From positions 1 to 64,000 of the forward strand of contig JBCCFL010000020.1 in assembly GCA_039029735.1 (NCBI GenBank): 64,000 nucleotides of DNA, written 5' to 3'. The position numbers were made by a program, and so were the translations under genes. The notes under the pieces are model-generated. The model worked only from the letters and a program-made list of their open reading frames with translations, was not told where the DNA came from and searched no databases. Shown here piece after piece: positions 34,460-43,339 of this stretch (the first letter of the stretch is position 1; the number at the start of each line of letters is the position of its first letter). Origin of the DNA: CADEDH01 sp039029735. GTDB lineage: Bacteria > Actinomycetota > Acidimicrobiia > Acidimicrobiales > SZUA-35.

Positions 34460-34486
34460 TGGGACGCGACGAGCGGGAGCAGTGCC

Positions 34487-35497
34487 ATGGCCTACAGACG
34501 AGCGATCATCACCCAGTTCGGCGGACCGGAGGTGCTCCGGGTCGTGGAGGAGGCGACGCTCCCCGAGCCGGAGCCAGGCGAGGTCCGCATCCGAGTTCTC
34601 GCCGCCGGGGTCGCCTTCACCGACACGATGATCCGCCAAGGGAGCTACCCCGACGTGAAGGAGGAGCCACCGTTCACGCCGGGCTACGACATGGTCGGCG
34701 TCGTCGACGCCCTGGGTGACGGTGTCACCACGCTCGCCGTCGGCCAGATGGTCGCCGAACTCACGGTGATCGGCGCCTACTCGGAGTACATCTGCCTCGA
34801 CGCCGAGCGGCTCGTTCCGGTGCCCGATGGTGTGGATCCAGCCGAGGCCGTGAGCATGATCCTCACCTACGTGACGGCATACCAGATGCTCCATCGCAAG
34901 GCGATGATCGAGAATGGTCAGCGGATCCTGGTGCATGGCGCCGTGGGAACGGCACTGCTGCAGCTCGGCGGCCTGCTCGACCTCGAGATGTACGGCACGG
35001 CATCGGAGGCCAAGGCCGGTCACGTGGCCGCGCTGGGCGCCACCCGGATCGACTATCGCCACGAGGACTTCGTGGCGAGGATCGACGAGTTGACCGACGA
35101 TGGGGTTGACGCCGTCTTCGACGGCATCGGGCCTGAGACCTTCCGGCGCTCGTTCCGCACCCTTCGGCCCGGCGGAACGCTCGTCATCTTCGGCACCGCT
35201 GCATCCGACCTGTCGAGCATGCGAGCCAAGATCGGCCTGGCCTTCGCCGCGCTGGGTCTACTCGTGCGCCGCTACCTGTCACGGACCCGGACCGTCACCG
35301 GATACAGCATCGCTCCTCGACGCCGGGACCACCCCGAGATGTTCCACGAGGACCTGACCGCCCTCTTCAAGCTGGTCGCCTCCCGGAAGATCGTTCCCGT
35401 GATCGGGCGGCGGGTGACACTCGACGAAATCGTCGAGGCCCACGAACTCATCGACGCCTTCGCGGTCGAGGGCAAGATCGTGCTCACCTTCGACTGA
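34487..35497 (+). CDS. Quinone-oxidoreductase-like medium-chain dehydrogenase
   Basis: The 336-residue protein belongs to the zinc-free MDR group (quinone oxidoreductase type): Y-R-R-A-I-I-T-Q-F-G-G-P-E-V-L at the N-terminus, G-Y-D-M-V-G-V-V and a variant nucleotide-binding loop V-H-G-A-V-G-T-A. The zinc ligands of alcohol dehydrogenases are absent. Such NADPH-dependent enzymes reduce quinones or activated double bonds and are often stress-induced. The gene has its own repressor-type promoter with two operator palindromes. ATG at 34487 follows GCGGGAG. Confidence 0.82.
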   Translation: MAYRRAIITQFGGPEVLRVVEEATLPEPEPGEVRIRVLAAGVAFTDTMIRQGSYPDVKEEPPFTPGYDMVGVVDALGDGVTTLAVGQMVAELTVIGAYSEYICLDAERLVPVPDGVDPAEAVSMILTYVTAYQMLHRKAMIENGQRILVHGAVGTALLQLGGLLDLEMYGTASEAKAGHVAALGATRIDYRHEDFVARIDELTDDGVDAVFDGIGPETFRRSFRTLRPGGTLVIFGTAASDLSSMRAKIGLAFAALGLLVRRYLSRTRTVTGYSIAPRRRDHPEMFHEDLTALFKLVASRKIVPVIGRRVTLDEIVEAHELIDAFAVEGKIVLTFD

Positions 35498-35522
35498 CCC
35501 GAGTTCAGCGCAGCGGGCGCCC

Positions 35523-35528
35523 TACGCT
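35523..35528 (+). promoter_or_regulatory. -10-like hexamer of mtnA (leaderless)
   Basis: TACGCT ends 6 bases before the mtnA ATG; no ribosome-binding site is present. Confidence 0.45.
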
Positions 35529-35534
35529 CGGGCC

Positions 35535-36572
35535 ATGCGCGCCATGACCTGGCAAGGCGACAGCCTCCATCTCATCGACCAGACCCAGCTGCCTCACGCC
35601 GAGGACATCCTGGCCATCCAGGCCGTCCCCGAGCTGGTGGCTGCGATCATGCGCCTGAGCGTGCGGGGCGCCCCCGCTCTCGGCGTCGCCGGGGCCTACG
35701 GCGTGGTGCTGGCCATGGACGCCGACGACCCGACGGTCGAGGCCTCACAGGGCCATTTCGCTGCGGCCGTTCGCACGCTGCGCGACGCCCGGCCAACGGC
35801 GGTGAACCTGGCCCGCATGGTCGACCGGGTGGCCTCAGTCGTGGCGCACGGCGTTGACGCCGGGCACCCTCTGGCCGCGATCCGAGCGGCGGCGGTGGCC
35901 GAGGCAACGGCGATCCACGACGCCGAGGTGGACGCCTCACGGGCCATGGGGGAGATCGGCGCCGACCTGGTGGCCGACCTTGCTCCCGATCCGGCGGCGG
36001 TGCGGGCCATGACGGTGTGCAACACCGGCGGGTTGGCGGCCGTCGAGCGTGGAACCGCCCTTGCGGTGATCCAGACGCTCCACGAGCGCGGCGCCCTCAC
36101 CGAGGCGCTTGCGGTGGAGACTCGCCCCCTGCTGCAAGGAGGGCGGCTCACCACCTGGGAACTCGGTCGGATGGGCGCTCCCCACCGCCTGTGTGTCGAC
36201 GGTGCTGGCCCGTTCCTGTTGGCCCGGGGCGCGGCTGATGTGGTGCTGATCGGGGCCGATCGGGTGGCCGCCAACGGCGACACGGCCAACAAGATCGGCA
36301 GCTTCTCACTGGCGCTCGGTGCCGCCCACGCCGGCGTGCCCTTCGTCGTCGTCGCCCCGGAGTCGACGCTGGATCCCGACACCCCCGACGGCACCGCCAT
36401 CCCCATCGAAGATCGTGGGGCGAGCGAGGTGACGGGTGTCGGCGACCACCGGATCGCCCCCGAGGGAACCGACGCCGCCAACCCGGCGTTCGACGTGACG
36501 CCGGTGAGCCTCATCACGGCGCTCGTCACCGAGCGCCGTGTCGTCCGCTTCGATCGAGGAGAAACCCTGTGA
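35535..36572 (+). CDS. mtnA: S-methyl-5-thioribose-1-phosphate isomerase
   Basis: The 345-residue protein is a clear MtnA: V-R-G-A-P-A-L-G, the catalytic Cys162 in V-C-N-T-G-G-L, E-T-R-P-L-L-Q-G-G-R-L-T and catalytic Asp242 in G-A-D-R-V-A-A-N-G-D-T. It converts 5-methylthioribose-1-phosphate to the ribulose form; the enzyme also accepts 5-deoxyribose-1-phosphate in the pathways where this was tested. It therefore links the phosphorylase (31051) to the aldolase (31812). Its stop overlaps the GTG of the deaminase gene by 4 bases. Confidence 0.92.
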   Translation: MRAMTWQGDSLHLIDQTQLPHAEDILAIQAVPELVAAIMRLSVRGAPALGVAGAYGVVLAMDADDPTVEASQGHFAAAVRTLRDARPTAVNLARMVDRVASVVAHGVDAGHPLAAIRAAAVAEATAIHDAEVDASRAMGEIGADLVADLAPDPAAVRAMTVCNTGGLAAVERGTALAVIQTLHERGALTEALAVETRPLLQGGRLTTWELGRMGAPHRLCVDGAGPFLLARGAADVVLIGADRVAANGDTANKIGSFSLALGAAHAGVPFVVVAPESTLDPDTPDGTAIPIEDRGASEVTGVGDHRIAPEGTDAANPAFDVTPVSLITALVTERRVVRFDRGETL

Positions 36573-37921
36573 CCGATTCGTCGAGCCAAGCTGCGCCGCT
36601 CAACGGCGCCCCCGACACCGTTCGCCTCGTGGCCGACTACGTCGTGCCCGGCGAGGGCAGGGGCCTGGTGATCGCCGGGGGTGCGGTCGACATCGGTGCC
36701 GACGGTCGCATCACCGCCGTCGGTCCGGAGGCGGAGCTCGCCGCCTCCGAGCCCGCCCCCAGTCGAACCGAGCGTGTCGGTGGCCTCATCGCCCCTGGTC
36801 TGGTGAACGCCCACGCCCACACCCCCATGACGCTGGTGCGCTCGGTCGGCGACGGGCTACCCCTCGATCGCTGGCTCCGCGAGGGGGTGTGGCCTCTTGA
36901 AGGGCGCATGAACCCCGACGATGCCCGTGCCGGCATGCTGGCCGGATCGGTGGAGATGCTGCTCGGCGGGGTGACGACGAGCTGCGAGATGTACCTGTTC
37001 GAGGGGGCGCTGGCCGATGCGACGCGCGACAGCGGGGCCCGGTTGGTGATGACCCCTGGCGTGATCGCGGCGCTCGCCCCCGATGGTGACGTCGGGCCCC
37101 GGATCGACGAGATTGCGATCTACCACCAGTCGAACCACGACCCTGAGGCCCGCCTCCACGTGGGCTTCGCCCCGCACTCGATCTATGACCTCAGCCCTGA
37201 GCAGTGCGGTGAGATCGCCGCCCGGGCCCAGAAGGCCGATGCGCTGTTCCACATCCACCTCGAAGAAACCCAGGCCGAACGTGATCTGGTGATCGAGCGC
37301 CACGGCGCCTCAGCCACCCAGCTTCTGGCCGATCACGGCGCCCTCGATGGTCAGGTTCTGGCCGCCCACGGCGTGTACCTCGACGCCGGGGATCGGCGCC
37401 TCCTGGCCGAGGCGGGGGCGGCGGTGGCCCACTGCCCGCAGTCCAATCTGAAGCTGGGGTCTGGCATCGCCGATGTGCCGACGTTGCTGGCCGATGGTGT
37501 CGGCGTCGGTGTCGGAACCGACGGACCCGCCTCGAACGACGATCTCGACATGTGGGAGGAACTGCGCCTCGCAGCGCTTCTCGCTCGCGGCTCTCACCGC
37601 GACCCCACGGTGATCGACGCCGCCCTCGCGTTCGAGCTCGCCACCAGGCGAGCGGCGGCGGCCATCGGCCTCGACGATGTCGGCGAGCTCAGGGTGGGGG
37701 CCTGGGCCGACGTGATCGCAGTCGATCTCGACCACCCCCGGATGACGCCGCGCCGTGACGACACCCTGCTCACGCAGTTGGTGTTTGCTGGCGCCCCCGA
37801 ACTCGTTCGTCACGTGTGGGTGGCCGGCGAGCGGGTGGTACGCGACGGGGCGATGGTCGACCTGGATGTCGACGAGGTGCGCAGCGACGCCCAGCAACGC
37901 GCTCTTCGGCTGTCGTCGTGA
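36569..37921 (+). CDS. 5'-methylthioadenosine / S-adenosylhomocysteine deaminase
   Basis: The 450-residue amidohydrolase has metal ligands H82 and H84 (A-H-A-H-T-P-M), H230 with E233 (H-L-E-E-T-Q-A-E), H267 and D318 (T-D-G-P-A-S-N-D-D-L-D-M), the pattern of the MtaD/SAH deaminase group. It would deaminate methylthioadenosine, 5'-deoxyadenosine or SAH to the inosine forms, which the N212-type phosphorylase can use. GAGGAGAAA upstream of the GTG and the 4-base overlap with mtnA show translational coupling, which makes the functional link stronger. Confidence 0.85.
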   Translation: MTDSSSQAAPLNGAPDTVRLVADYVVPGEGRGLVIAGGAVDIGADGRITAVGPEAELAASEPAPSRTERVGGLIAPGLVNAHAHTPMTLVRSVGDGLPLDRWLREGVWPLEGRMNPDDARAGMLAGSVEMLLGGVTTSCEMYLFEGALADATRDSGARLVMTPGVIAALAPDGDVGPRIDEIAIYHQSNHDPEARLHVGFAPHSIYDLSPEQCGEIAARAQKADALFHIHLEETQAERDLVIERHGASATQLLADHGALDGQVLAAHGVYLDAGDRRLLAEAGAAVAHCPQSNLKLGSGIADVPTLLADGVGVGVGTDGPASNDDLDMWEELRLAALLARGSHRDPTVIDAALAFELATRRAAAAIGLDDVGELRVGAWADVIAVDLDHPRMTPRRDDTLLTQLVFAGAPELVRHVWVAGERVVRDGAMVDLDVDEVRSDAQQRALRLSS

Positions 37922-37929
37922 GGTTGACA

Positions 37930-37968
37930 CGGAGCGTTAACAGCGCTCTGAACAGGTAAAACGCTCCG
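37930..37968. repeat. Inverted repeat upstream of the BMP lipoprotein gene
   Basis: CGGAGCGTT (37930-37938) and its exact complement AACGCTCCG (37960-37968) are separated by 21 bases. No T-run follows, so it is less likely a terminator than an operator or looped site. TTGACA at 37924-37929 touches the left arm and could be a -35 element for the transporter operon. Confidence 0.45.
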
Positions 37969-38059
37969 ATCTTGGGTGGGTTCACCAGGGGTGCGGTTCC
38001 TCGTGTCGGTCCGCCCCGTTACGCTGCGCTCCGCTGACGACCAGTTTTGGAGAGGTTCT

Positions 38060-39247
38060 ATGCGCAAGAGACTGACAATGTTGTTCGCTCTGCTCGCGGT
38101 GTTCGCCTTGGTGGCGGCAGCGTGTGGCTCGGATGACACCGAAGATGCCGACAGCGGCAGCGATTCCGAGAGTGCCTCGGCCAGCGAGACCGCTGAAGAG
38201 AGCACCGACGACGCCGATGGCGACGACGAGGCGATGGCCGATGACGAGGCCATGGAGGACGACGAGGCGATGGCCGACGGCGGACCCTCGATCGGTCTCG
38301 TCTACGACATCGGCGGTCGTGGCGACCAGTCGTTCAACGACTCCGCTGCTGCCGGCCTCGAGCGGTCGGCCGCTGAGCTCGGTGCGACCTTCTCCGAGGC
38401 GTCGCCCAACGCGGACGGTTCCGACCGGGCCGAGCTGTTGCAGCTCCAGGCCGACAACAGCGAGATCGTGATCGGCGTTGGCTTCCTGTTCGCCGACTCG
38501 GTACGTGAGGTTGCCGCCAACAACCCCGACGTGAACTTCGCCGTGGTGGACGACGCCATGCTCGACTTCGACAACGGCGCCGTGCCGTGGGGCGACAACA
38601 TCGCCGGTCTGACCTTCGCTGAGGAGCAGGGCTCGTTCCTGGTGGGTGCCGCGGCGGCGCTCAACAGCGAGTCCGGCACCATCGGCTTCGTCGGTGGCGT
38701 GTGCTGCTTCGGCCTCATCGAGAAGTTCGAGGCCGGCTACGTGGCTGGCGCCCAGGCCGTGAACCCCGACATCGAGATTGTCACCAACTACATCACCGAG
38801 GCACCCGACTTCGACGGCTTCAACGCCCCCGACCGGGCCCGTGAGACCAGCCTCGCCATGTACGAGGCCGGCGCCGATGTGGTGTACCACGCGGCCGGCG
38901 GTTCCGGTGCAGGCCTGTTCGAGGCAGCCAAGGAGTACAGCGAGGCCAACGACACCAAGGTGTGGGCCATCGGTGTCGACTCCGACCAGTACCTGACGGT
39001 TGACCCTGAGGTGCAGGAGTACGTGCTCACCTCGATGCTCAAGCGAGTGGACAACTCGGTGTTCGAGATCGTCTCGGCCCAGGCCGACGGCAGCTTCGCC
39101 GCTGGCAACACCGTGTACGACCTCTCGACCGACGGCGTTGGCTACTCGACCTCGGGCGACTTCCTGAGCGACGACGCCATCGCCCAGCTCGAGGACTTCA
39201 AGGCTCAGATCGTGGCCGGCGACATCGTGGTGCCCACGGAGCCGTAA
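38060..39247 (+). CDS. BMP-family (nucleoside-binding) ABC substrate-binding lipoprotein
   Basis: The 395-residue lipoprotein has the lipobox V-A-A-A-C (Cys22), then a strongly acidic linker to about residue 75 with the repeat D-D-E-A-M, then a PnrA/BmpA-type binding domain (S-I-G-L-V-Y-D-I-G-G-R-G-D-Q-S-F-N-D, later V-V-Y-H-A-A-G-G-S-G-A-G). Members of this family bind purine nucleosides and feed the YufO/P/Q-type transporter, here encoded by the next three genes. GGAGAGG lies 5 bases before the ATG. A terminator hairpin after the gene may raise the amount of this protein over the membrane parts. Confidence 0.88.
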   Translation: MRKRLTMLFALLAVFALVAAACGSDDTEDADSGSDSESASASETAEESTDDADGDDEAMADDEAMEDDEAMADGGPSIGLVYDIGGRGDQSFNDSAAAGLERSAAELGATFSEASPNADGSDRAELLQLQADNSEIVIGVGFLFADSVREVAANNPDVNFAVVDDAMLDFDNGAVPWGDNIAGLTFAEEQGSFLVGAAAALNSESGTIGFVGGVCCFGLIEKFEAGYVAGAQAVNPDIEIVTNYITEAPDFDGFNAPDRARETSLAMYEAGADVVYHAAGGSGAGLFEAAKEYSEANDTKVWAIGVDSDQYLTVDPEVQEYVLTSMLKRVDNSVFEIVSAQADGSFAAGNTVYDLSTDGVGYSTSGDFLSDDAIAQLEDFKAQIVAGDIVVPTEP

Positions 39248-39322
39248 GCCGCTCACTGATCACAACGTCGACTGTTTCGCCTTCGTGAACACGAGGGCGA
39301 GCAGTCGCACAGCACTGTTCCA

Positions 39323-39366
39323 GAGAACGGGGGTGGGGTATCGTCCACTCCCGTTCTCGGGCTTTT
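39323..39366 (+). terminator. Intrinsic terminator (partial) between binding protein and ATPase genes
   Basis: A 14-pair stem (39323-39336 with 39345-39358; one G-T pair) has an 8-base loop and is followed by GGGCTTTT. The next gene of the same transporter starts 45 bases later, so read-through or a second promoter must supply it. Such intercistronic hairpins are known after binding-protein genes of other ABC operons. Confidence 0.8.
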
Positions 39367-39411
39367 CGGCTCCACTCGGGCGGGCATCGGTGAGAACAGG
39401 GAAGGAGAGCG

Positions 39412-40938
39412 GTGGCACCCACGGATTCACCCCCGGCCATCGAACTGCGGGGCATCACCAAACGGTTTCCCGGCGTGGTCGCCAACGACGACGTGAATCT
39501 CACGGTGGCGGAGGGCGAGATCCACGCCATCGTCGGTGAGAACGGCGCCGGCAAGTCAACGCTGATGAAGATCCTCTACGGCATGCAACCACCCGATGAG
39601 GGGGAGATGCTCGTCAAGGGCGAGCCGGTCCGGTTCAGCTCACCCGGTGACGCAATCGCCCGAGGCATCGGCATGGTGCACCAGCACTTCATGTTGGCCG
39701 ACAACCTCACCGTGCTGGAGAACATCATCCTCGGTGACGAGCCCCGGCGCCGTTTCGGCCGCATCGACTTCCGCGCCGCTCGCACCCAGCTCGAGGTGCT
39801 GAACTCGGCCTATGGCCTCGACGTCGACCCCAACGATCTCGTGGAGACCCTCGAGGTCGGCGAGCGACAGCGGGTGGAGATCATCAAGGTGCTCTATCGC
39901 GGAGCGCGGATCCTCATCCTCGACGAGCCAACGGCCGTGCTCGTGCCCCAGGAGGTGGAGGAGCTGTTCCGCAACATGCGTGAACTCAAAGAGGACGGGG
40001 CAACGATCCTCTTCATCGACCACAAGCTCGAAGAGGTGCTTGCCATCGCCGACACCATCACGGTGCTCCGCCAGGGCAAGACCGTCGCCACCGTCGATCC
40101 CAACACCGTCAGTGCCGGCGACCTCGCCGAGCTGATGGTCGGCTCTGAGCTGCCGAGCCCCGAGACGGCCTCCACCGAAGTGTCCACCACACCGGCATTG
40201 CGCCTGGAGGGCGTGACCGTGCTCGATCTCGACGAGCGCCCGGTGGTGGAGGACGTGTCGCTCACGGTGCACGAGGGCGAGATCGTGGGCATCGCCGGCG
40301 TTGAGGGCAACGGCCAAGGCGAGCTGGTGGACGCCATCGTGGGGGTTGCAGAGACGGTCACCGGCACCATCGAGCTCGGCAACGAGGACATCGGCACCTG
40401 GCCCGTGCGTCGTCGTCGAGACGGCGGGATCGGCTACGTTCCCCAGGACCGTCACCGAGAGGGCCTGCTTCTCACCGCTCCGCTCTGGGAGAACGCAGCG
40501 CTCGGACACCAGACCAAGGCGCCCTACGCCCGTGGGCCCTGGATCGACCGCAAGGGTGCTCGGAACCACACCGAAACGATCGTGGACGATTTCGACGTGC
40601 GCACCCCGAGCATCGACACGTGCGCCCTTGCGCTCTCCGGTGGCAATCAGCAGAAGTTGATCATCGGCCGCGAGCTGACGGCATCGCCCAAGGTCCTCAT
40701 CGCCGCCCACCCCACCCGCGGCATCGACGTCGGTGCCCAGGCGGCGGTGTGGGACGACATCCGCCGGGCGCGGGGCGACGGTCTCGCAACGGTGCTGATC
40801 TCCGCCGACCTCGATGAACTCATCGGGCTCAGCGATCGGATTGTGGTGATGTTCCGGGGCCGGATCGTGGCCGAGGTGGATCCGGCCGACGTCACCCCTC
40901 GTGACCTCGGGGCCTACATGACGGGAGCGGCGCTGTGA
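39412..40938 (+). CDS. ABC transporter double ATPase, nucleoside importer (YufO/NupA-like)
   Basis: The 508-residue protein carries two ABC domains in one chain. The first has Walker A G-E-N-G-A-G-K-S-T, a Q-loop in V-H-Q-H-F-M-L and Walker B I-L-I-L-D-E-P-T. The second has a degenerate Walker A (V-E-G-N-G-Q-G-E) and signature L-S-G-G-N-Q-Q-K with A-A-H-P-T-R-G-I-D in place of the usual D-E-P motif. This asymmetry is normal for sugar and nucleoside importers of the RbsA/YufO type. AAGGAG precedes the GTG. It energises the two permeases downstream. Confidence 0.9.
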   Translation: MAPTDSPPAIELRGITKRFPGVVANDDVNLTVAEGEIHAIVGENGAGKSTLMKILYGMQPPDEGEMLVKGEPVRFSSPGDAIARGIGMVHQHFMLADNLTVLENIILGDEPRRRFGRIDFRAARTQLEVLNSAYGLDVDPNDLVETLEVGERQRVEIIKVLYRGARILILDEPTAVLVPQEVEELFRNMRELKEDGATILFIDHKLEEVLAIADTITVLRQGKTVATVDPNTVSAGDLAELMVGSELPSPETASTEVSTTPALRLEGVTVLDLDERPVVEDVSLTVHEGEIVGIAGVEGNGQGELVDAIVGVAETVTGTIELGNEDIGTWPVRRRRDGGIGYVPQDRHREGLLLTAPLWENAALGHQTKAPYARGPWIDRKGARNHTETIVDDFDVRTPSIDTCALALSGGNQQKLIIGRELTASPKVLIAAHPTRGIDVGAQAAVWDDIRRARGDGLATVLISADLDELIGLSDRIVVMFRGRIVAEVDPADVTPRDLGAYMTGAAL

Positions 40939-42077
40939 ATCTGGCAACGCTCGGCCGGCGAGTGGGACTGGCGCTGGCCGCACCGGCCATGGCCACCGCA
41001 TTCGCGTTCTCACTGGCGGCGCTCGTGCTGATCGTGTCGGGGAGCGACCCACTCGTGGCCTTCGGCGAGATGCTCGAGAACGGCACGAGGCTCGAGACGA
41101 TGGTCGACACCCTCAATCGCGCCACACCGTTGTTCCTCTCCGGCATTGCAGCGGCGATCGGGTTCCGGATGAACCTGTTCAACATCGGCGTCGAGGGCCA
41201 GTACCTCATGGCGGCATTCTTCGCCGCCGCCGCTGGCGGTGCCGTCGACCTCCCTCCGGTGCTCCACGTGGGCCTGATCCTGGTGGTCGCCGTCACGGTT
41301 GGCGCCACCTACTCGGGCATCGCAGGTGTGTTGAAGGTCACCAGGGGTGTGAACGAGGTGATCTCCACGATCATGCTCAACGGCATCGCCGTGGCTGGCC
41401 TGCTGCCATTCCTCGTGCGGGCCCTCGCCGACGACAGCGGCTCGGCCAACGTGCCCGGCACCACCGAGATCTCTGAGTCGGGGCGCATGCCGAGCCTGAA
41501 CGGCGTGGTCGAGATCTTCACCCGGGAGATCGGGAAGGGCCGTGAGCTGAGCAGCGTGCTGCTGATTGCGGCGGCGGTGGGTGTGCTCTACCACGTGTTC
41601 ATCAGCCGCACGAGGTTCGGGTTCGACCTCAGGGCATCTGGCATCAACCCCTTCGCTGCTCGGGTCGGCGGTGTTCCCCCGCAGCGGATGGTGCTCATCG
41701 CCATGCTGCTCTCCGGTGCCGCCGCCGGGCTTGTTGGCATGTTCGAAGTGCTGAGCGACAAGTTCAAGTACGACCAGAGCTTTGTCCAGGGTCTGGGCTT
41801 CGGCGGTATCGCCGTGGCGCTGCTCGGCCGGAATCATCCGATCGGCATCGCCATCGGCGCCGTCCTGTTCGGCTTCCTCGACGCCTCGTCGGGCGTGTTG
41901 CAGGTGAGCGGTTCGGCCTCTCGGGAGATCGTGGTGATCATTCAGGGCGTGATCCTCCTGGCCGCCGTTGTGGCCTACGAGGTGGTGAGTCGCTTCCGGG
42001 AGCGTGAGGAAGCTCGAATGGCGGCCCTCGCCCTGCAGGCCACACCCACCACCTCGAACGCCGGAGGTGCCGCATGA
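40935..42077 (+). CDS. ABC nucleoside importer permease 1 (YufP-like)
   Basis: The 380-residue membrane protein has eight or more hydrophobic segments and the conserved G-F-R-M-N-L-F-N-I-G-V-E-G-Q-Y-L and G-V-N-E-V-I-S-T-I-M-L-N motifs of BPD_transp_2 permeases. The C-terminal tail is charged and cytoplasmic. The GTG overlaps the ATPase stop, and the last codon overlaps the next ATG, so the three proteins are translated together. Confidence 0.9.
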   Translation: MNLATLGRRVGLALAAPAMATAFAFSLAALVLIVSGSDPLVAFGEMLENGTRLETMVDTLNRATPLFLSGIAAAIGFRMNLFNIGVEGQYLMAAFFAAAAGGAVDLPPVLHVGLILVVAVTVGATYSGIAGVLKVTRGVNEVISTIMLNGIAVAGLLPFLVRALADDSGSANVPGTTEISESGRMPSLNGVVEIFTREIGKGRELSSVLLIAAAVGVLYHVFISRTRFGFDLRASGINPFAARVGGVPPQRMVLIAMLLSGAAAGLVGMFEVLSDKFKYDQSFVQGLGFGGIAVALLGRNHPIGIAIGAVLFGFLDASSGVLQVSGSASREIVVIIQGVILLAAVVAYEVVSRFREREEARMAALALQATPTTSNAGGAA

Positions 42078-43339
42078 TGGAGCGCTGGAACGCCTGGCCC
42101 AGCTGGGCCCGGTGGATGTCCATCACCGCAGTTGGCGTGTTCATTCTGGCCACCGTGCAGCTGGTGGGGTCCGACACCGAGCAGTTGACGTCGGTGACCA
42201 CCGCCCAAGCGATGCTGCGCTGGTGTGTGCCGATTCTGTTGGCCGGCCTCGGCGGGTTGTTCGCCGAGCGGGCCGGCGTGGTGAACATCGGCCTCGAGGG
42301 GATGATGATCCTCGGCACGTGGTTCGGGGCCTACGGCGCCTTCAACTTCGGCCCGTGGTGGGGGATCGCCTTCGGTCTCTTCGGCGGCGCGCTTGGCGGC
42401 CTGATCCATGCGATCGCCACGGTCAGCTTCGGTGTCGACCACATCGTGTCGGGTGTGGCGATCAACATCTTGTTCGGCCCAGGCGGTGCTACCCGCTACC
42501 TGTCCGACCAGATCTTCAGCACCTACGAGGGTGGCGCCATCACCCAGTCCCCGCGGGTGGACCGAGTGGGGAGCTTCACGATGCCGTTCCTCGCCGGAGG
42601 CAACATCGGGAGTTGGGAGTCCCCGGACTTACTCGGCTGGCTAGACGATCAGGGCTGGTTCTACATCTCCGACATCGCTGGCCTCACCAAGGGGTTGATG
42701 GCCCAGATCTCGCTGTTCACCCTGCTGGCGCTGGCCCTCGTCCCGATCTCGGGATGGGTGCTGTGGCGCACCCGGTTCGGGCTGCGCCTCCGCATCGCTG
42801 GTGAGGATCCGGTGGCCGGTGAAACGCTCGGCGTCAACATCTACCGGCACAAGTACGCCGGGGTGATCATCAGCGGGGCCCTGGCCGGCCTCGCCGGTGC
42901 GTTCATCGTGATCGAGCTCACCGGCATCTACCGGGAAGGACAGACGAACGGCCGCGGCTTCATCGGCCTGGCCGCCCTCATCTTCGGCAACTACCGGCCG
43001 GGCGGCATCCTCGCCGGGTCACTGCTGTTCGCCTACCCCGACGGCATCTCGCTCCGTGATCTCGACGGCAGTGCCACCCACGCACTGCTCGCCGTGATCG
43101 CCGTGGTGCTCACCGGCGTGTTCATCTTTTCGCTCGTGCGTCAGAAGCGAACTGACGCCGCCATCGCCCTGGCCTTCGCCCTCGGCGCAGCGATCTGGTA
43201 CGGCGTGACCGACGAGGCGCCGACGTGGCTGCCCAACATCATGCCGTTCGTGTTCGTGCTCCTCGTGCTGGTGTTCAACAGTCAACGGCTCCGCATGCCG
43301 AAGGCGTCGGGCATGGTGTACCGCAAGGGCGAGACCTGA
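42074..43339 (+). CDS. ABC nucleoside importer permease 2 (YufQ-like)
   Basis: The 421-residue permease has F-A-E-R-A-G-V-V-N-I-G-L-E-G-M-M and F-G-V-D-H-I-V-S-G-V-A-I-N, the second-permease versions of the motifs in its neighbour. It has more hydrophobic segments and an extra 60-70 residues near the C-terminus compared with short homologues. It completes the importer. The stop codon overlaps the start of the PHYHD1-like oxygenase gene by one base. Confidence 0.9.
   Translation: MMERWNAWPSWARWMSITAVGVFILATVQLVGSDTEQLTSVTTAQAMLRWCVPILLAGLGGLFAERAGVVNIGLEGMMILGTWFGAYGAFNFGPWWGIAFGLFGGALGGLIHAIATVSFGVDHIVSGVAINILFGPGGATRYLSDQIFSTYEGGAITQSPRVDRVGSFTMPFLAGGNIGSWESPDLLGWLDDQGWFYISDIAGLTKGLMAQISLFTLLALALVPISGWVLWRTRFGLRLRIAGEDPVAGETLGVNIYRHKYAGVIISGALAGLAGAFIVIELTGIYREGQTNGRGFIGLAALIFGNYRPGGILAGSLLFAYPDGISLRDLDGSATHALLAVIAVVLTGVFIFSLVRQKRTDAAIALAFALGAAIWYGVTDEAPTWLPNIMPFVFVLLVLVFNSQRLRMPKASGMVYRKGET

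Noticed and set aside
37982..39256. Minus-strand frame of 424 residues opposite the BMP lipoprotein
   Set aside because: No motif, strongly biased composition, and the plus strand has lipobox and binding-protein signatures.
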